From Tanypteryx hageni (Eukaryota; Arthropoda; Insecta; Odonata; Petaluridae): a stretch of DNA of 64,000 nt. Both the position numbers and the translations under genes were made by a program. Below the pieces are notes generated by a model that worked only from the letters and a program-made list of their open reading frames with translations, ran no database searches and was not told the DNA's origin. The DNA lies in assembly GCA_028673005.1 (NCBI GenBank), contig CM054114.1:128918470-128982469 (forward strand), in the 5' to 3' direction. Positions 59,575-64,000 of the stretch are shown one piece after another; the stretch's first letter is position 1; the number at the start of each line of letters is the position of its first letter.

Positions 59575-60060
59575 ATTCCTTCTATTAAAGCTTCTAATAT
59601 ATCTTTCCTCTTCCTACCTCTTTGCCTTTTTCCTAACATTTTTCCTTCTATAACTTCTTTCAGTACACCGTTTCCTTTCAAAATTAGACCCATCCATTTC
59701 TTTTTTGTCCCTTATTACTCTAAGGTTCTCTCTTCCCCTACTCTATTCAAAACTTCTCTGTCCAACTGCTTTTCTCTAGTGTATGCCATACCCACCCCTC
59801 AAATGCCTCTAATCTAATTTTGTTTTTTTTTCAGTGTCCATGTCTTGCATCTATATAATGCTACACTCCATATCTAAGTATTCAATAACCTCTTTTAAAT
59901 AACTTTATGCAGAATTCCTGCCGTCAAATCTCGTCTCATAAATGCCTGATCTCTTTCGTACTTCTTCAAATCTGTGACAGAATAGGTACTACCTAAATAA
60001 GTAAAGAAATTCCAACTGTTTCAGGTCTGTCCCATCTACTGTAACATCATAAAAATGTTT
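59575..60060 (-). pseudogene. LINE pol C-terminal fragment (endonuclease-RT type), heavily decayed
   Basis: On the minus strand, across several frames, the usual order of post-RT blocks is visible: a TYLGSTYSVTDLKKYERD-like segment near 59990, a LIWSVALY...TWTLKK-like stretch near 59830-59880, EEKQLDREVL/RVG near 59740, and a basic KMLGKR-x-RGRKR-like end near 59600. Stops and shifts are frequent. It is related in plan to the RTE copies at 29182-32087 but probably a different family. Confidence 0.5.
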
Positions 60061-60654
60061 ATATTATGCTTAAAATAGTCGTTTAAATTCCTCAAGCTTG
60101 TTTTTTTAGTATTCTGAGTCTTAACTCTATTATGACAACATAATTATTCTTATACGTGAAACCAAAGTGTTTAGAAATCATTTCCCGATATTTTCAGAGT
60201 AAGAAAAACTTTGACCCTATGACGACACCGGCTGTGGATGGGGCTTTATGAAATTGCGTCGCGCAAGCAGCTATCACAGGTTGTAAATTTAATAAAAATT
60301 GAACTTTAATAAAGTAATGTAACAGGAAGACATGGCAGCAGAAGGTACACGAAACTTTCTTTTGAAGCTGTAAAATTTGTCAAGCGATGCATGCATATTT
60401 CCGTAGGGAAGCATTAGTTACTAAAACTTATCGGGTCAGTTACTAACACGGGACACCAGCCTGAATATTATTAAAAAATGTTTAATTATTTCCGAAATTT
60501 TAGTTTTTTTATCAAGCTATAAGTAGCTTTACTTCAATTTAAACGAAATTTCGCTTTAAATGCAAGAACTAGAAAGATCAGTCATTTCCATATTTCCCAG
60601 GTGTTGAGGATAAATTGGTTCAAGTTTTAAAGAGAGATCTTACATTAGCATATA

Positions 60655-62369
60655 CAGGGTGTCCGGCGACTTTATGTCATAACTTTGGGATCTTATTCCT
60701 TAAGTGATTTTGAGTAAAAAATGTCATATGAACATGTGTCCGATTCTCCTTTGTTACAGAGCTACGGGCAATTGAAATTATCTCGTACTTTGATTTGTAC
60801 AACCTAATCGCTGAAAAATCCATTGTTTAAATAATTATTCGTATACATTGTTAAATGATTAAAAATGTATTATTTAAATAATCATTCGTTTACATTGATA
60901 CTTAATCCATTGTTACAACAATGAGAAGCATGAAGCTTTCACAACAGACGTGGACGTAATTTGCAAGCTCGCAGGCAGCATGTCAGTAGAACGTAAGCTA
61001 GCGTTCAGTGTAGTGCTCTGTGACACGTGTGGTATCATTAACTTTCAATAATGCCGTTTACATTTTCAAATAAAGATTATGCGGATATATACTTCGTGTA
61101 CGGGTTTTGCGATGGAAACTCCGTTGCTGCCGTTTACGAATATCGACGACGATTTCCACAAAGAGGAACACCAGATCGAAATACTTTTATTCAAGTTCAC
61201 CGACATTTACGAGAAAATGGCTCATTCCCGTGTGTGTCTTTGAGAGGTGAAAGTCCAGTACAAGTTAATGTGGATGAGGAGGAAAACATTATTCAAATGG
61301 TTCAGCGAAGTCCACGTCTTAGTACACGAAGAATATTCGCCCGTCTCAACGTTACGCAAATGAGTCTGGCAAACATTACACGATGATGGACTTGATCCAT
61401 TCCATATCTGACAAGTTCAGCATCTTTAATCCGGGGATATGGCTAGGCGGTTGGAATTCTGCTGTTGGTTAAATGCACACCCCCGCCTGAACCGTTACAT
61501 CTTGTTCACGGACGAGGCACAATTTACTCGTGATGGAATAAACAACACGAGAAACTACCATTTATGGACTCGCAAAAATCCTCACGGAACAGTTGAAAGC
61601 AACTTTCAACTCCGTTTTTCTGTGAACGTGTGGTGCCATTGGGAACCAGCTGGTTGGACCGTACTTCTTCCCGCCACGTCTGACAGGTGCCATTTACGCT
61701 GATTTTTGGAAAATGAAATGCCGGGTCTCTTAGAAGACATTCCTCTGCAAACACGACTTCAGATGTACTACCAGCATGACGGGGCAACCCCCCCCCCCCC
61801 ATTTTAGTAGGAACGCTACACTGTATCTTAAGAAGAAGTTCCCTAATCGATGGATCGGTCGTGGCGGTGTGCAGGATTGGCCACCGAGGTCTCCGGATCT
61901 CACTCCGTTGGATTTCCATGTGTGAGGGAAAATGAAAAACATTGTGTATGAAGCCAAAGTGAGCATGAGGGAAGAACTTATTCAGGGAATTTTCGATGCT
62001 GCGAGGCGCGTTAATAACGCTGCAGTTCTTCGTGCTGTTTCACGCTCCCTACTCAAACGGGTCAGATTGTGCATCCAAGCTGAAGGCAGCCATTTTGAAC
62101 AATTGTAACAATGGATAAAGTATCAATGTAAACGAATGATTATTTAAATAATACATTTTCAACAATTGACAATGTATACGAATAATTATTTAAACAATGG
62201 ATTTTTCAGCGATTAGGTTGTACAAATCAAAGTACGAGATAATTTCAATTGCCCGTAGCTCTGTAACAAATGAGAATCGGACCCATGTTCATATGACATT
62301 TTTTACTTAAAATCACTTAATTAAGGAATAAGATCCCGAAGTTATGACATAAAGTCGCCGGACACCCTG
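60655..62369 (+). mobile_element. mariner-superfamily element with ~265-bp terminal inverted repeats
   Basis: CAGGGTGTCCGGCGACTTTA (60655 on) is matched in reverse at 62369. The two ends stay nearly identical for about 265 bp (60655-60919 and 62103-62369). TA flanks both sides (60653-60654, 62370-62371). It is 1715 bp in total. The transposase relic at 61051-61925 lies between the repeats. TIRs this long are unusual for mariner, where about 30 bp is typical. Confidence 0.85.
61051..61925 (+). pseudogene. mariner-type transposase, broken
   Basis: From ATG 61051: MPFTFSNKDYADIYFVYGFC, then AVYEYRRRFPQRGTPDRNTF, an N-terminal HTH of the kind (DUF4817-like) seen in arthropod Tc1/mariner genes. 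A second HTH region follows to 61386. A 1-base shift near 61385 and a stop near 61408 follow. The catalytic part runs on: MARRLEFCCWLNAHP, ILFTDEAQFTRDG (first Asp, about 61511), the Trp-rich VNVWCHWE, YYQHDGATPP (second Asp, about 61776), a 13-base C-run (61788-61800) that shifts the frame, and WPPRSPDLTPLDFHV (third Asp, about 61900). My count gives roughly 37 residues between the last two Asp, sensitive to the C-run. At least three lesions are present. Confidence 0.82.
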
Positions 62370-62371
62370 TA

Positions 62372-64000
62372 TAATTACGGACAAAATAATCATTCAAAAT
62401 TATTAAAAATTCAATTTTGTGGTAATCTTCACTTATTGCACCGACATCTTTCAGAATATAAAAGAAAATTAATTTTCCAAATAACTTCTAGATCATGTTT
62501 TTAATGTCAAACTACATGTGAAAGACATCCTTCATCCAATACTATTTTTAAGCTTTAACAGTAATTCTCTTTTTAAATTTTGTTCAAATGTGTTAATCAA
62601 AGGAAAGAACTTGTCAAATAATACTCCGAGAAAATAAAAAACACGTAACACGGCATAAACGTATGGATGAAATTAAAAAATCCCAATTTCGCCTTACGCT
62701 ATTTAGACCATAAATCGACGCTTCCTTAGAAGAACTGTGATTTTTACGTCTGACGAAACAATCCTACATAAACGCATTACCATTTGAAAGGGCAAATACC
62801 CCGTCGAATTACTGCACGGATGTCAAATCTGGGACGATATATCTAAAGCCAAGTGTTTATCATTTGATCTCGGTGGGAAGTATCGCGATAGGATGCACAC
62901 TAGCAGGGGAGGCTAGGCCGCTGTAACGGACTGACGGGGAGGAGGCTACGTTCGCCGCGTGGAAGGGTCGGAAATGTGTGTGGAAATCCATTAAAGCGGA
63001 TGGCGTGATAGCAGGAAGCAGAGAGACGTTAGGGGCAAGAAAACCTCGAGCCATACAACGTGAGATAATGATTCCTTTGAATATACGCAACGGCATGTTG
63101 TGCTGTATCGAACGAGGGGTATTTGGGTTTTCCAGTTTATGTTTAATCAAGTCGGGCCCCATTGCCTCACGTTTTGTAATGCAGCACAATACACGTCTAA
63201 AAAGCCGAATGTTCATTCTTCTCCTTAATGAGTGCAAAATCAGGAAAAAGCCACAAATTTCAGGTACGAAACTTTAACGGGCAATGTTTTGACCTGCAGT
63301 AAATTTGGTTTCACTTGGGGCATGAAAGTTTAAACGAAATTCTTCCGTGATTTCAGTCACTTTCAAAGACGTAGTAAAATAAATAAAATAAAAATAGGAG
63401 CTACATTTGCTGACGCGATATAAAAAAGTGCGTTTTATTTAGAATTGTAAATTTACTAATAGAATTATACGACAAAGTAATTTTTTCAATAAGTATATCA
63501 AGATTTTTAATTTTTTATCCATAAACATTTGCTGAAAATCTTAATTTTATAATTTTGAAGGCACCCCCTAAAAATATTTCTTCTGTAGTGTTACAAATGG
63601 CATTAAAGGTCACATAAATAGTGAAAATTGTTCAACTATCTATTAGCATTTGCTCAGAATCTTAATTTTAAATGTTAGAAGGCTTGCCGCCCACCGATTT
63701 CTCCAAAACATTCCTTAGGCAGCGTAATAGATCATAGATTACATGCACCCTGCAAATTTCAGTCATATCTCTTATTGTTTACTTGCTACTTTAATTAAAT
63801 TGATTGCGCAGACGGACAGACAAAGCGAAAACATATGCGCGTTTATAAAATGAAACGCGATAAAAATGTCGCTCTTGTTAATGATTGTGCAAACATGACG
63901 AGTAAATGTTAATATACTTCCGTTATAACTCATCTTCCTAAATGCATGCTAAAATGAAATAAAAAATTCTAATGTTATAAATTGAAGATAATCACATCGT
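62372..64000. other. Unassigned DNA
   Basis: The frames at 62860-63277 overlap on both strands with no motif. The remainder is AT-rich with no element ends. Confidence 0.45.

Noticed and set aside
62860..63277. Frames of 125 (minus) and 99 (plus) codons
   Set aside because: They overlap each other antisense and neither shows a known motif; coding status cannot be supported.

Overview
The window reads as AT-rich, repeat-dense, non-coding DNA from a large arthropod genome, most likely an insect. This rests on the repeat families seen (Penelope-like elements, RTE- and Jockey/CR1-type LINEs, Tigger/pogo, a mariner with very long inverted repeats, PIF/Harbinger with an MADF gene, hAT ends, Helitron-like hairpins) and on the absence of prokaryotic gene structure. 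Only one stretch, 55950-56190 on the minus strand, looks like an ordinary host exon. Nearly all other long reading frames belong to decayed or nested transposable elements.

Layout. 1-1612: two LINE 3' ends back to back. 2240-5294: a Tigger element with TA target duplication, matching ends and a broken transposase. 6565-8433: a polypurine tract, CA/TA repeats and two ~250-bp Penelope-derived units. 9586-10395: a LINE scrap and a duplicated ~90-bp repeat. 12345-13735: two head-to-tail Helitron-like units. 16976-19395: an RTE tail, then Penelope element A (two 1-bp frameshifts) with a hammerhead-like motif. 20756-21270: a pogo-like relic. 23412-29160: a Penelope/Neptune-like element (B) with a partial tandem copy, split by a second Penelope element (C). 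29182-32087: two RTE copies, one carrying a 157-bp insertion with a 9-bp duplication and an empty site in the other copy. 32090-47700: mostly unassigned DNA with hAT ends, LINE tails and dispersed repeats. 47700-49177: a decayed reverse transcriptase plus RNase H whose motifs look closer to the hepadnavirus-related retroelements of insects than to DIRS, Ty3 or BEL. 49739-49999: a hAT-type MITE. 56415-58360: a Harbinger element whose MADF gene is cut by a 393-bp foldback element with an 8-bp duplication. 58876-59028: a tRNA-derived SINE. 60655-62369: the mariner.

No pathway or operon is present. The interaction visible here is between elements: elements nested in elements, tandem Penelope units flanked by TA repeats, and a SINE whose 3' end resembles a LINE tail in the same window. 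The most notable signals are the hammerhead-like folds next to all three Penelope families, the hepadnavirus-like polymerase relic, and the nested insertions whose original sites can be reconstructed.
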